A DNA stretch of 64,000 bases from Mycobacterium kyorinense (lineage in GTDB: Bacteria; Actinomycetota; Actinomycetes; Mycobacteriales; Mycobacteriaceae), in the NCBI RefSeq assembly GCF_001672775.1, contig NZ_LZKJ01000046.1:1-64000 (forward strand), written 5' to 3'. The notes beneath the pieces were generated by a model. That model was not told the origin of the DNA, searched no databases, and saw only the letters and a program-made list of their open reading frames with translations. Position numbers and translations under genes: made by a program. Positions 8,717 to 17,849 of the stretch are shown here, piece after piece (position 1 is the first letter of the stretch; every line of letters begins with the position of its first letter).

Positions 8717-9754
8717 TTAGAACAGTTCCTTCGCCAGCAACTCCAGCGTGGTTTCCCGGCCTGGAGCGGTAGCCGGGTCGGTGCCGCGGCGGGCTGCGGC
8801 CACCGGGTTGACCATCACTTCGTCGACGTCGAACCGCTCAGCCAGCGCACGCACCTGTTCGGCCGCCTCGGCGGGTGTGCCGACGACCGCGCGCCGCAGG
8901 CCGCTGTCGACGATGTGCTGCTGTTGCGGTGTCAAAGTCGCGTTTTCAGCATCCTCGACCAGCTCCAGCGGCCCCAGCGGTTGGCCGGTGCGCAACCGCG
9001 CCATCATCTGCAGATTCGGCACCATCAATGCCATTGCCTCGTCGCGGGTTTCGGCGACCACGGCGTTGACGGTCAGAAACGTGATCGGCTCGGCGGCCAG
9101 CTCGCTGGGCACGAATTGCGACCGGTAGAGCGCCAGCGCCTCGTCGGTCCCCTTCCCGGAGAAGTGGTGAGCGAACACGTAGGGCAGCCCTTTGGCAGCG
9201 GCCAGCCGCGCCGAATACATCGACGAGCCCAGCAGCCACAGCCGTGGTTCGGTGGCTGCGGCCGGAGTGGCCTTGAGCAAATAGTCGCCGTCGCGCAGTT
9301 GCACCTGCACGCCGCGGCTGCTCATCATCGCCCGCACGTGGTCGAGATAGTCCGGGAACTGCTCGATATCCCGATCGTCGCGGCCGGCCGCGCCGCGCAG
9401 CATGACCGACGTCACCGGGTCGGAGCCAGGTGCCCGGCCGATGCCCAAATCGATGCGGCCAGGTGCCGCGGCTTCCAGCAGCGCGAACTGTTCGGCCACC
9501 GCAAGCGGCGCGTGATTCGGCAGCATCACACCGCCGGAGCCCAGCCGCAGCCGGGTGGTCTGCGCCGCGAGGTAGGCGATCAGCACCGGCGGGCTGGTGG
9601 CGCCTACTGACGGCATGTTGTGGTGTTCGGCGACCCAGTAGCGGGTGTAGCCCAGCCGGTCGGCGACCTGCGCCAGTCGTACCGTGGCCGCCAGCGCATC
9701 GGCGGTGGTCTGGTCAGTGCGCACCGGGACGAGGTCGAGGACAGAAAGCCGCAT
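8717..9754 (-). CDS. Luciferase-like (LLM) class flavin/F420 oxidoreductase
   Basis: 345 aa from ATG 9754 (MRLSVLDLVPV, the usual N-terminus of the MsnO8-type LLM subfamily), preceded by GAGG at 5-nt spacing. An upstream ATG at 9778 overlaps the UdgB stop (ATGA) and would add 8 residues. Motifs include YWVAEHHNMPS, LGSGGVMLPNHAPL, GRIDLGIGRAPGSD and LLGSSMYSARLAA. Such enzymes are TIM-barrel monooxygenases or dehydrogenases using FMN or F420; mycobacteria have many. It is the second gene of a pair with udgB and probably translationally coupled to it; a link to DNA repair is not implied. Confidence 0.88.
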   Translation of the reverse strand: MRLSVLDLVPVRTDQTTADALAATVRLAQVADRLGYTRYWVAEHHNMPSVGATSPPVLIAYLAAQTTRLRLGSGGVMLPNHAPLAVAEQFALLEAAAPGRIDLGIGRAPGSDPVTSVMLRGAAGRDDRDIEQFPDYLDHVRAMMSSRGVQVQLRDGDYLLKATPAAATEPRLWLLGSSMYSARLAAAKGLPYVFAHHFSGKGTDEALALYRSQFVPSELAAEPITFLTVNAVVAETRDEAMALMVPNLQMMARLRTGQPLGPLELVEDAENATLTPQQQHIVDSGLRRAVVGTPAEAAEQVRALAERFDVDEVMVNPVAAARRGTDPATAPGRETTLELLAKELF

Positions 9755-9774
9755 GTTGGCCTCAACGCCACCGG

Positions 9775-10638
9775 TCATCGGGATAGTCCGGCCAGCGCCG
9801 CCGCCCGGCTGAACACGTCGTCGAGCATCGCCGTGGTCAGCTTGCCGGTGAAGGTGTTCTGCTGGCTGGGGTGATAACAGCCCACCAGCGCCACCTCGCC
9901 GTGGGCGGCCCGCACTGTCGCGGTGGCGCCGTGACCGAACTTCGGTTGCGGCCGAGGAACCTGCCCGCCGCTTGAGCGGATCATGTCCAGCGCCGATCGC
10001 CAGCCGAAACCGCCCAGCGCGACGATGACCCGCACGTCGTCGCCGGTCAGCCGCCACTCGGCGGTCAGCCACGGCGCGCACGTCGCCCGCTCGGCGGGTG
10101 TGGGCGCGTTGGCCGGCGGCGCGCATCGGACTGCGGCCGCGATCCGGGTGCCGTGCAGCGTCAACCCGTCGGCGGCGTCCACACTGACCGGCGAGTTCGC
10201 CAGCCCGGCCCGATACAAGGCCGCGTACAGCACGTCGCCGGAGCGGTCGCCGGTGAACATCCGACCGGTCCGATTGGCGCCATTGGCGGCCGGAGCCAGC
10301 CCGACGATCATCACCCGCGGTCGCTCTGCGCCCCACCCCGGCACCGGCCTGCCCCAATACGGCTGATCGGCGAACGAGCGCCGTTTGGTGACCGCCGCCT
10401 GTTCACGCCACTCGACCAGGCGCGGGCAGGCCCGGCACACCGACACCTCCGCGTGGAGCTGGCCCGTCGTCTCCACGGCCTCGGCCATCGCCGCGACCTG
10501 GGCCGCCGCGGACGCCACCGCGGTGTGGGGAGTGGCGGGATCACCGGGCCAGCCGGTCCCGGGCGGCACCGGCGAATCGAAGAGAGCGCCGGTCCGTGGA
10601 TGGGCGAGTCGGGCAAGGCTCACCCGTCTACTGTGCAC
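9775..10638 (-). CDS. udgB: Type 5 uracil-DNA glycosylase UdgB (Rv1259-like)
   Basis: 287 aa from GTG 10638. It removes uracil (and often hypoxanthine) from double-stranded DNA as the first step of base excision repair. Seen: four cysteines that bind the 4Fe-4S cluster (Cys68, Cys71, Cys172, Cys187), motif [14 protein letters not shown] at 113-125, which lacks the catalytic Asp/Asn of other UDG families as expected for family 5, and the motif [10 protein letters not shown] near residue 260. Length agrees with the mycobacterial family. Its neighbour is the LLM oxidoreductase, overlapping or 20 bp downstream. Confidence 0.93.
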   Translation of the reverse strand: MHSRRVSLARLAHPRTGALFDSPVPPGTGWPGDPATPHTAVASAAAQVAAMAEAVETTGQLHAEVSVCRACPRLVEWREQAAVTKRRSFADQPYWGRPVPGWGAERPRVMIVGLAPAANGANRTGRMFTGDRSGDVLYAALYRAGLANSPVSVDAADGLTLHGTRIAAAVRCAPPANAPTPAERATCAPWLTAEWRLTGDDVRVIVALGGFGWRSALDMIRSSGGQVPRPQPKFGHGATATVRAAHGEVALVGCYHPSQQNTFTGKLTTAMLDDVFSRAAALAGLSR

Positions 10639-10711
10639 GCCGAACGAACCCCAACGGCCGACCGGGGTCGGCGTTGTTTCCCCCTTCCCGTGAACGGCTA
10701 GTCACCGGGTC

Positions 10712-12289
10712 ATGAATGCACTTCGCTCACCCGAGCGGTCCGCCCGCGACGTCGGCCCGTTGCTCGAAAGGCTGGCGCGGCACGTCGACGCTGCCGATGG
10801 CAGTCGGTACCGCCAGATCACCAATGCGATGACGGGCGAGCCGCTGGGCCGGGTGCCGCATTGCTCGGCAGCTGATGTCGCAGCCGCCGCATCGCGTGCC
10901 CGCGCCGTTCAACGGGACTGGGCGGCACGTCCGATCGGCGAGCGGGCGGCGGTGCTGCTGCGTTTCCATGACCTGGTGTTGGCACGCCAGGACGAGGTGC
11001 TCGACCTGCTCCAGTTGGAGAACGGCAAAGCGCGCCGGCACGCCTTCGAGGAGGTCATCGACGTCTGCCTGACTGCCCGTTATTACGCGCACACCGCCGA
11101 GGAGTACCTGAAGCCCAAACGGCGCCAGGGTGTGCAATTGGTGCTCACCGAAGTCTGGGAGCACCACCACCCGAAGGGGCTGGTCGGCATCATCTCGCCG
11201 TGGAACTATCCGCTGACCCTTGGCATCAGCGACGCAATTCCGGCGATCGTCGCCGGCAACGCGGTGTTGGCCAAACCCGATGACAGGACACCTTTTTCGG
11301 CGCTGTGGGCGGTCAGCCTGCTCGAGGAGGCCGGGATGCCGAAGGGTTTGGTCCAGCTGGTCACCGGGCCCGGATCGGAGTTGGGCACCCCGATCATCGA
11401 GCAGGCGGATTTCTTGATGTTCACCGGTTCCACCAGTACCGGACGCCATGTCGCCAAGCAGGCCGCCGAGCGACTCATCGACTGCTCGATGGAACTGGGC
11501 GGCAAAAACGCGCTGCTGGTCCTCGACGACGCCGACGTCTCGCGGGCGGCGGCCGGGGCGGTGCGGGCCGCGTTCTCCAACGCCGGCCAACTGTGCATTT
11601 CCATCGAGCGCATCTATGTGGCCAAGCCGCTGTGGGAGGACTTCGTCGGCGCGTTCGTCAAGGCCACCAAGGCGATGACATTGTCAGGTGCGCTGGACTA
11701 TTCCGCCGACATGGGATCGCTGATCAGCGAGACGCAGCTGCAAACCGTCACCGATCACGTCAACGACGCGGTGGCCAAGGGCGCCACCGCGCTGGCGGGT
11801 GGACGAGCCCGGCCCGACATCGGCCCCTACTTCTACGAGCCCACCATCCTGACCGATGTGCGCGAGGGCATGGATGCCTTCGCCGACGAGACCTTTGGGC
11901 CCGTGGTCTCGCTTTACCCGGTCGAGTCAGAGCGCGAGGCCATCGACAAGGCCAACGACAGCGACTTCGGATTGAACTTCGCGGTGTGGACCAACGATGC
12001 GGCCCGGGGCCGGCGGGTGGCCGCGCAACTGCAGGCCGGCACGGTGAACGTCAACGGGGCATATGCCGCGGCCTGGGCGTCGGTCGACGCCCCGATGGGC
12101 GGCATGAAGGACTCCGGCATCGGACGGCGGCACGGCGAGCACGGGATCCTCAAATACACCGAGTCCCAGACCATCGCCACCGAACGCCTGCTGCCCGTGG
12201 GCGCCCCGACCTGGGCGCGGGCCGACCGGTATGCGCGGGTGATGACCACCGGTCTGCGGTTGCTGCGCCGGTTGCCCGGGGTGAAATAG
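10712..12289 (+). CDS. Aldehyde dehydrogenase, GabD2-like
   Basis: 525 aa. Complete NAD(P)-dependent aldehyde dehydrogenase: ISPWNYP, FTGSTSTGRHVA, general base Glu261 in MELGGKN and catalytic Cys295 in FSNAGQLCIS, with ETFGPVVS and MGGMKDSGIGRRHG downstream. Similarity in wording is strongest to M. tuberculosis GabD2 (Rv1731, 518 aa), annotated as succinic semialdehyde dehydrogenase, but this is at a different locus and may act on another aldehyde. It occupies the place of the Tap efflux gene Rv1258c in M. tuberculosis. It heads a run of five same-strand redox and regulatory genes ending with the TetR gene. Confidence 0.88.
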   Translation: MNALRSPERSARDVGPLLERLARHVDAADGSRYRQITNAMTGEPLGRVPHCSAADVAAAASRARAVQRDWAARPIGERAAVLLRFHDLVLARQDEVLDLLQLENGKARRHAFEEVIDVCLTARYYAHTAEEYLKPKRRQGVQLVLTEVWEHHHPKGLVGIISPWNYPLTLGISDAIPAIVAGNAVLAKPDDRTPFSALWAVSLLEEAGMPKGLVQLVTGPGSELGTPIIEQADFLMFTGSTSTGRHVAKQAAERLIDCSMELGGKNALLVLDDADVSRAAAGAVRAAFSNAGQLCISIERIYVAKPLWEDFVGAFVKATKAMTLSGALDYSADMGSLISETQLQTVTDHVNDAVAKGATALAGGRARPDIGPYFYEPTILTDVREGMDAFADETFGPVVSLYPVESEREAIDKANDSDFGLNFAVWTNDAARGRRVAAQLQAGTVNVNGAYAAAWASVDAPMGGMKDSGIGRRHGEHGILKYTESQTIATERLLPVGAPTWARADRYARVMTTGLRLLRRLPGVK

Positions 12290-12313
12290 GGCGGGGTCCG
12301 TAGGATCGCCTGC

Positions 12314-13681
12314 GTGGGTGCCGATGTGCTGGCGGGCTTGATCGCCGAGTTGCCGGACGGGATGGTGATCACCGATCCCGCCATTACCGAGGGCTATCGG
12401 CAAGACCGCGCGTTCGACCCGTCGGCGGGCAAACCGCTGGCGGTGGTGCGACCGCGCCGCACCGAAGAGGTGCAGATCGTCATGCGCTGGGCCGGCGAGC
12501 ACCGCGTTCCGGTGGTCACCCGCGGCGCCGGCACCGGCTTGTCCGGCGGGGCCACCGCCGTCGACGACGGAATCGTGTTGTCGACGGAGAAGATGCGCGA
12601 CATCGTCGTCGACCCGGTCACCCGGACCGCGGTGTGCCAGCCCGGTTTGCTCAACGCCGAGGTGAAAAAGACCGTCGCCGAGTACGGGCTGTGGTATCCG
12701 CCCGACCCGTCGTCCTACGAAATCTGCAGCATCGGCGGCAATATCGCGACCAACGCCGGCGGGCTGTGCTGCGTGAAATACGGGGTCACCACCGACTATG
12801 TGCTCGGGGTGCAGGTGGTGTTGGCCGACGGTACCGCGGTGCGGCTGGGCGGTCCGCGGCTCAAAGACGTCGCCGGGCTTTCGCTGACCAAGCTGTTCGT
12901 CGGCAGCGAAGGCACCCTGGGAGTGATCACCGAGGTGACGCTGCGGCTGGTTCCGCCGCAGCAGCCGTCGTGTGTGGTGGTGGCGAATTTCGCGTCGGTG
13001 GAGGCCGCCGCCCAGGCCGTGCTAGCGGTCAGTGGGCGGATCCGGCCCGCGATGCTGGAGTTCATGGACTCCGTGGCGATCAACGCCGTGGAGGACAAGC
13101 TGCGGATGGGGCTGGACCGCGGTGCGGCCGCGATGCTGCTGGCGGGCTCCGATGAACGCGGCCGCGCGGGCTGCGAGGACGCCGAGTTCATGGCCGGCGT
13201 GTTCACCGAACACGGTGCCTCCGAAGTGTTTTCCACTGACGACCCGGAGGAGGGCGAGGCGTTCGTCGCGGCCCGCCGGTTCGCGATTCCGGCGGTCGAG
13301 GCCAAAGGGCCGCTGCTGCTCGAAGACGTCGGTGTCCCGCTGCCGGCATTGGCCGACCTGGTCGGCGGGATCGCCCGGATCGCCGCCGAGCGCGAGCTGA
13401 TGATCTCGGTGATCGCGCACGCCGGCGACGGCAACACCCATCCGCTGATCGTCTACGACCCCGCCGATCCGGCGATGACCGAGCGGGCGCAGTTGGCCTA
13501 CGGGGAAATCATGGACCTGGCCACCCGGCTGGGCGGCACGATCACCGGTGAGCACGGTGTCGGCCGGTTGAAGCGGCCTTGGCTGGCTGATTATCTGGGC
13601 CCCGAAGCGATGGCGCTGAACCGTCGCATCAAAGATGCGCTGGACCCGCACGGCATTTTGAACCCCGGCGCCGGGGTATGA
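12314..13681 (+). CDS. FAD-binding oxidase, GlcD/D-2-hydroxyacid dehydrogenase family (Rv1257c-like)
   Basis: 455 aa from GTG 12314, the same length as Rv1257c. TAGGAT at 12301-12306 is 7 nt before the GTG, so an internal leaderless promoter is likely although the upstream gene ends only 24 bp away. It is a PCMH/VAO-type flavoprotein: FAD-binding VVTRGAGTGLSGGA near residue 75 and GNIATNAGGLCCVKYG near 140, and the C-terminal GEHGVGRLK plus the metal site HAGDGNTHP. Family members oxidise D-lactate, glycolate or D-2-hydroxyglutarate to the 2-oxoacid. Its ATGA overlap with the next gene implies coupled expression. Confidence 0.9.
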   Translation: MGADVLAGLIAELPDGMVITDPAITEGYRQDRAFDPSAGKPLAVVRPRRTEEVQIVMRWAGEHRVPVVTRGAGTGLSGGATAVDDGIVLSTEKMRDIVVDPVTRTAVCQPGLLNAEVKKTVAEYGLWYPPDPSSYEICSIGGNIATNAGGLCCVKYGVTTDYVLGVQVVLADGTAVRLGGPRLKDVAGLSLTKLFVGSEGTLGVITEVTLRLVPPQQPSCVVVANFASVEAAAQAVLAVSGRIRPAMLEFMDSVAINAVEDKLRMGLDRGAAAMLLAGSDERGRAGCEDAEFMAGVFTEHGASEVFSTDDPEEGEAFVAARRFAIPAVEAKGPLLLEDVGVPLPALADLVGGIARIAAERELMISVIAHAGDGNTHPLIVYDPADPAMTERAQLAYGEIMDLATRLGGTITGEHGVGRLKRPWLADYLGPEAMALNRRIKDALDPHGILNPGAGV

Positions 13682-15267
13682 CGGCGCCGGCGCGGTCCTG
13701 GTGGGGCTGGGGCGCCGCCGCCGACGCGCTGTCGCCGTCCGAGTCCGCCGACCTGGTTGCCCGGACCGCGGCGATGTTGCCCGGGCATGACTTCACCGAT
13801 CATCCCCCACCCGACCCGGCGACGCTCGGTGTCGCCGCGGCCCGGGTCCATCCACCGGGTGCGCTGGCGGCGCTCTGCAGCGACGATCCCGTCGACCGGT
13901 TGTCCCATGCCCGGGGCAAGGCGTTTCGGGACGTGGTGCGCAACTTGCTCGGCCGCCTCGATCATGTACCGGACCTCGTCGCCCGGCCGCGGGTCGAGCA
14001 AGATGTGGTCGACCTGCTGGACTGGTGCTCGACCACCGGCACACCCGTAATCCCTTACGGCGGCGGCAGTTCGGTGGTCGGCGGCGTCGAGCCCCGGTTC
14101 GACGGTGCGGCGGTCTCGCTGGATCTCGGCCATCTCGACGGCGTCCTGGACATCGACCCGGTCAGTCGCACCGCGCGGATCCAAGCCGGCAGCTACGGTC
14201 CCGCGCTAGAGGACGCACTTCGCCCGCACGCGCTGACGTTGCGGCACTACCCGCAGTCGTTCGCCTACTCCACGCTGGGCGGCTGGTTGGCCACCCGCTC
14301 AGGCGGACACTTCGCCACGCTCTACACCCACATCGACGACCTCACCGAGTCGATGCGAATCATTACCCCGTCCGGCGTCGTCGAATCGCGGCGGTTGCCC
14401 GGCTCGGGCGCCGGCCCCTCGCCGGACCGGATGTTCCTCGGCTCCGAAGGGATCCTCGGCGTCATCACCGAAGCGTCGATGCGCCTCCAGCACCGGCCCC
14501 GTTGGCAGGTCACCGCGTCGATCGCATTCGAGCAGTACGAGCAGGCGGTCGCGGCCACGCGGTCGATCGCCCAAGCCGGGCTCTACCCGTCGAACTGCCG
14601 GTTGCTCGACCCCGCCGAGTCCTTCATCAACGCCGGCGTCGCCGTCGGCGGAGGCCTGCTGCTGGTCGCGTTCGAGTCGGCGGATCATCCTGTGGACGTC
14701 TGGCTGGACCGCGCGGTGGAACTCGCCGTCGAGCACGGCGGCAGCGTCACCGCGCGGCGCAGCAAAGATGCCGAGCCTGGCGACTCAGCGTCGGCGTGGC
14801 GTTCGGCCTTCCTGCGGATGCCTTACCAGCGCGACGCGCTGGCCCGTCGCTCGATGATTGTGGAAACGTTCGAGACTGCCTGCACCTGGGACGGTTTCGA
14901 GTCGCTGCATCAGGCCGTCACCGCCGCGGCCAACGCCGCGATCGCCGAGGTGTGCGGCGCCGGGCTGGTGACCTGCCGGTTCACCCACGTCTACCCCGAC
15001 GGGCCCGCGCCCTATTACGGCATCTATGCCGCCGGCCGCTGGGGCAGCACCGTCGCCCAGTGGGACGACATCAAGGCCGCCGTCTCGCAAGCCATCCTCG
15101 ACAACGGCGGCACGATCACCCACCACCACGCCGTCGGCCGCGATCACCGGCCCTGGTATGACGGGCAGCGCCCCGATCCGTTCGCGGCCGCCCTCACCGC
15201 GGCAAAAGCCGCGCTGGACCCCGCCGGAATCCTGAACCCGGGCGTGCTGCTCCCCCCCAAGGGTTGA
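13678..15267 (+). CDS. FAD-binding oxidase, alkyldihydroxyacetonephosphate synthase-like (AGPS family)
   Basis: 529 aa, ATG overlapping the previous stop by 4 nt. A PCMH flavoprotein like its neighbour but of the AGPS branch: IPYGGGSSVVGGVEP (FAD pyrophosphate), HYPQSFAYSTLGGWLATRS, the acidic LGSEGILGVITEA stretch, CRFTHVYPDGPAPYY and the C-terminal HHHAVGRDH resembling the AGPS catalytic region. M. tuberculosis has an AGPS-like protein (Rv3107c, 527 aa) elsewhere in the genome. Ether-lipid synthesis in mycobacteria is not established, so an oxidase role on a lipid-like or hydroxyacid substrate is equally possible. Two overlapping FAD oxidases in a row suggest successive or paired steps. Confidence 0.85.
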   Translation: MTAPARSWWGWGAAADALSPSESADLVARTAAMLPGHDFTDHPPPDPATLGVAAARVHPPGALAALCSDDPVDRLSHARGKAFRDVVRNLLGRLDHVPDLVARPRVEQDVVDLLDWCSTTGTPVIPYGGGSSVVGGVEPRFDGAAVSLDLGHLDGVLDIDPVSRTARIQAGSYGPALEDALRPHALTLRHYPQSFAYSTLGGWLATRSGGHFATLYTHIDDLTESMRIITPSGVVESRRLPGSGAGPSPDRMFLGSEGILGVITEASMRLQHRPRWQVTASIAFEQYEQAVAATRSIAQAGLYPSNCRLLDPAESFINAGVAVGGGLLLVAFESADHPVDVWLDRAVELAVEHGGSVTARRSKDAEPGDSASAWRSAFLRMPYQRDALARRSMIVETFETACTWDGFESLHQAVTAAANAAIAEVCGAGLVTCRFTHVYPDGPAPYYGIYAAGRWGSTVAQWDDIKAAVSQAILDNGGTITHHHAVGRDHRPWYDGQRPDPFAAALTAAKAALDPAGILNPGVLLPPKG

Positions 15268-15319
15268 CACACACTGCGCGTTGTCGTACCAATGAGACAT
15301 GACAGCTACATTGTCTCAT
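15264..15319 (+). promoter_or_regulatory. CYP130 promoter with overlapping palindromic operator
   Basis: TTGACA (15264-15269), 17-bp spacer, then TACCAA (15287-15292), placing the transcription start at or next to the ATG at 15299, so the message should be leaderless. An 8-bp perfect inverted repeat, ATGAGACA (15292-15299) and TGTCTCAT (15312-15319), separated by 12 bp, straddles the start. The TetR gene directly downstream of CYP130 is the obvious candidate binder. Confidence 0.55.
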
Positions 15320-16522
15320 CAGCCACGGTTCGAGTTGGCCACCGCGGCGACGTGGCCGAACCCCTGGCCGATGTACCAAGCGCTGCGCGATCACGATCCG
15401 GTGCACCACGTCGTTCCGGACGGCAGACCCGACGACGACTACTACGTACTGTCCCGGCACGCCGATATCTGGGCCGCCGCCCGCGACCATGAGACCTTCT
15501 CCTCCGCGCAAGGTTTGACCGTCAACTACGGCGAACTGGAAATGATTGGGCTGCAGGACAACCCGCCGATGGTGATGCAGGATCCCCCGGTACACACCGA
15601 GTTTCGCAAGCTGGTGTCGCGCGGCTTCACACCTCGGCAGGTCGAGGCGGTGGAACCCAAGGTGCGCGAGTTCGTCGTGCAGCGCCTCGAGCGGTTACGC
15701 GCCAACGGCGGCGGCGACATCGCCGCGGAGTTGTTCAAACCGTTGCCATCGATGGTCGTCGCCCACTACCTGGGTGTTCCCGAAGAAGACCGGACCCAGT
15801 TCGACGGCTGGACTCAGGCCATCGTCGCGGCGAGCACTTCCGACGGTGGGGTGGCCACTGCCGGTGACGCGGTGGGTTCGATGATGGCGTACTTCTCCGA
15901 GCTGATCGAGCGGCGCCGGTCCGAACCCGAGGACGACACCATTTCGCATCTGGTGGCGGCGGGGGTCGGCGCCGACGGCGACATCGCCGGCACCCTGTCC
16001 GTGCTCGCATTCACCTTCACGATGGTCACCGGCGGCAACGACACCACCACCGGAATGCTCGGCGGCTCAACCCAATTGCTGCATCAGCGGCCTGATCAGC
16101 GACAGCTGCTCGTCGACAATCCCGAGCTGATTGCGGATGCGGTGGACGAACTACTGCGGTTGACGTCCCCGGTGCAGGGCTTGGCCCGCACCACGACCCG
16201 CGACGTGACGATCGGCGGCACGACGGTGCCGGCCGGCCGTAAGGTCCTGCTGCTCTACGGATCGGGCAACCGCGACGAGCGCCAGTACGGGCCGGACGCC
16301 GGTGAGCTCGATGTGCGCCGGTGTCCGCGCAACATTCTGACGTTCAGTCACGGCGCCCACCACTGCCTGGGCGCGGCGGCGGCCCGCATGCAATCGAGGG
16401 TGGCATTGACCGAATTGCTGGCCCGCTGTCCGGATTTCGACGTCGACGAGTCCGGCATCGTGTGGTCCGGAGGGAGTTACGTGCGGCGCCCGCTGTCGGT
16501 ACCGTTCCGGATCAGGTCGTGA
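15299..16522 (+). CDS. cyp130: Cytochrome P450 CYP130 (Rv1256c-like)
   Basis: 407 aa; Rv1256c is 405 aa. A soluble class I P450 needing a ferredoxin and reductase supplied elsewhere. The I-helix oxygen-activation motif GGNDTT is near residues 245-250, the ExxR helix in VDELLRLTSP with its downstream ARTT follows, and the heme-binding loop FSHGAHHCLGAAAAR places the thiolate ligand at Cys356 (Cys354 in the M. tuberculosis structure). The natural substrate of CYP130 is unknown; the M. tuberculosis enzyme binds azoles and N-demethylates dextromethorphan. Here it is followed with a 1-nt overlap (TGATG) by its TetR regulator and preceded by two flavin oxidases. Confidence 0.95.
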   Translation: MTATLSHQPRFELATAATWPNPWPMYQALRDHDPVHHVVPDGRPDDDYYVLSRHADIWAAARDHETFSSAQGLTVNYGELEMIGLQDNPPMVMQDPPVHTEFRKLVSRGFTPRQVEAVEPKVREFVVQRLERLRANGGGDIAAELFKPLPSMVVAHYLGVPEEDRTQFDGWTQAIVAASTSDGGVATAGDAVGSMMAYFSELIERRRSEPEDDTISHLVAAGVGADGDIAGTLSVLAFTFTMVTGGNDTTTGMLGGSTQLLHQRPDQRQLLVDNPELIADAVDELLRLTSPVQGLARTTTRDVTIGGTTVPAGRKVLLLYGSGNRDERQYGPDAGELDVRRCPRNILTFSHGAHHCLGAAAARMQSRVALTELLARCPDFDVDESGIVWSGGSYVRRPLSVPFRIRS

Positions 16523-17121
16523 TGGCGGGCAACGACTGGCTGGCCGGCCGCCGCAGCGAGGTGGCTGCCGACAAGATCCTCGACGCCGCCGAGGAACTTT
16601 TCACCAGCCAAGACCCCGCATCGGTCGGCATGAACGAGATCGCCAAGGCCGCAGGCTGTTCCCGCGCAACGCTATACCGCTACTTCGAGAACCGCGACGC
16701 GCTGCGTTCGGCGTACGTGCACCGCGAGACCTATCGGCTCCATCACGCGATCAACAAGCACATCAGCGACGTCGACGACCCGCGCGAACGACTGGTCGCC
16801 GGCATCACCACCACGTTGCGCCTGGTTCGCGAAAGTCCCGCGCTGGCCGCCTGGTTCGCGGCTACCCAGCCGCCGCTGGGCGGCGAGATGGCCGAGCGGT
16901 CCGACGTGATCACCGGGCTGGCTGCAGCGTTCGTCACCTCGTTGGGCGCCGACGCTTCCGGGGCCACCGAACGCCGTGCGCGCTGGCTGGTGCGGGTGAT
17001 CACGTCGCTGCTGATCTTTCCGGGCCGCGACGACACCGACGAACAGGCGATGATCGAGGAGTTCGTCGTCCCGATCATGGCGCCCACGGCTCATTCCATC
17101 GAACGTCCGACCATCCAATAA
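16522..17121 (+). CDS. TetR family regulator (Rv1255c-like)
   Basis: 199 aa from ATG 16522 sharing one base with the CYP130 stop; GTG 16519 is immediately upstream. The N-terminal helix-turn-helix is clear: ILDAAEELFTSQDPASVGMNE followed by IAKAAGCSRATLYRYFENRD. The C-terminal ligand domain is helical and unremarkable. Its arrangement with CYP130 is conserved in M. tuberculosis (Rv1255c-Rv1256c), and it most likely represses the P450 transcription unit through the palindrome at the CYP130 start. It ends by overlapping the convergent siderophore-interacting protein gene by 31 bp. Confidence 0.9.
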   Translation: MAGNDWLAGRRSEVAADKILDAAEELFTSQDPASVGMNEIAKAAGCSRATLYRYFENRDALRSAYVHRETYRLHHAINKHISDVDDPRERLVAGITTTLRLVRESPALAAWFAATQPPLGGEMAERSDVITGLAAAFVTSLGADASGATERRARWLVRVITSLLIFPGRDDTDEQAMIEEFVVPIMAPTAHSIERPTIQ

Positions 17122-17822
17122 GCCCGCGACGCAATCGATTTGCGCGGGATACCGAAGTCCTCGCGGAGCACCTTGACGACCGACCTGGTGGTGCGGGAGT
17201 CGCAGGCAACCCAACCGAAGTGCGCGCTGGCGTCGAAAGCCGCCGACCGCACCGTTTGCACCAACGCCTCCCCCGCGTTCTTGCGGTCCACCCAGTTGAC
17301 GTCGGCACTACGTGCCACCGGCAAGTCCTTGTCGTCGTCGTACCCCGCTTCGAGGAACACCTGCGCCGGCGCGTCTCCGATCGCTTTCAGCAGCGAGTTG
17401 ATCGCCGGCAAGGACGCTGTGTCTCCGACGATGACGTACCCCGCTGGGGGCGGCTCCGGGATCGCGAACTTGCTGCCCATCACGGTCGCCTCGATGGTGT
17501 CGCCGGGCTCGGCAGTCCGCGCCCACTGCGACGCGATCCCGCCGTGCAGCGCGAACTCGATGTCCACCGTATCGGCGGCCGGGTCGGGGTCGACCAGCGT
17601 ATAGCCGCGCTGGTGGGCTTTGCCGCGGTCGGCGAACCACATGCGGATCCACATCGTCGGATGTAGGGACTGGTCGGCGAGCATGCCGCCGGCGTCGAAG
17701 CTCAGCCGCAGGTAGTGCGGGCTGATCTCACGCTTGCCGGTCACGGTCAGCCGATAGTCACCGGCGCCCATCAACTTCAGCACCGCACCCGCGAAACCAC
17801 GGGACCCCTTCTGATCGGCCAT
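17091..17822 (-). CDS. Siderophore-interacting protein, FAD-dependent ferric-siderophore reductase
   Basis: 243 aa from ATG 17822; a TTG nine bases upstream would add three residues. It belongs to the SIP/ViuB family, which reduces ferric siderophores in the cytoplasm to release iron. Seen: ISPHYLRLSF, the flavin-contacting RGYTLVDPDPAA (variant of RxYT), FALHGGIASQWA, GDTIEATVMGSKF, the NAD(P)-side VIVGDTASLPAIN and the C-terminal family motif RAYWMVGR. A near-consensus IdeR iron box is located 28 bp before the start. M. tuberculosis carries its SIP (Rv2895c) at another locus; the gene here is an insertion between the orthologs of Rv1255c and Rv1254. Confidence 0.9.
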   Translation of the reverse strand: MADQKGSRGFAGAVLKLMGAGDYRLTVTGKREISPHYLRLSFDAGGMLADQSLHPTMWIRMWFADRGKAHQRGYTLVDPDPAADTVDIEFALHGGIASQWARTAEPGDTIEATVMGSKFAIPEPPPAGYVIVGDTASLPAINSLLKAIGDAPAQVFLEAGYDDDKDLPVARSADVNWVDRKNAGEALVQTVRSAAFDASAHFGWVACDSRTTRSVVKVLREDFGIPRKSIASRAYWMVGRSME

Positions 17823-17849
17823 TCGCCTCAACGTCCCTTCGGTAGTGAC

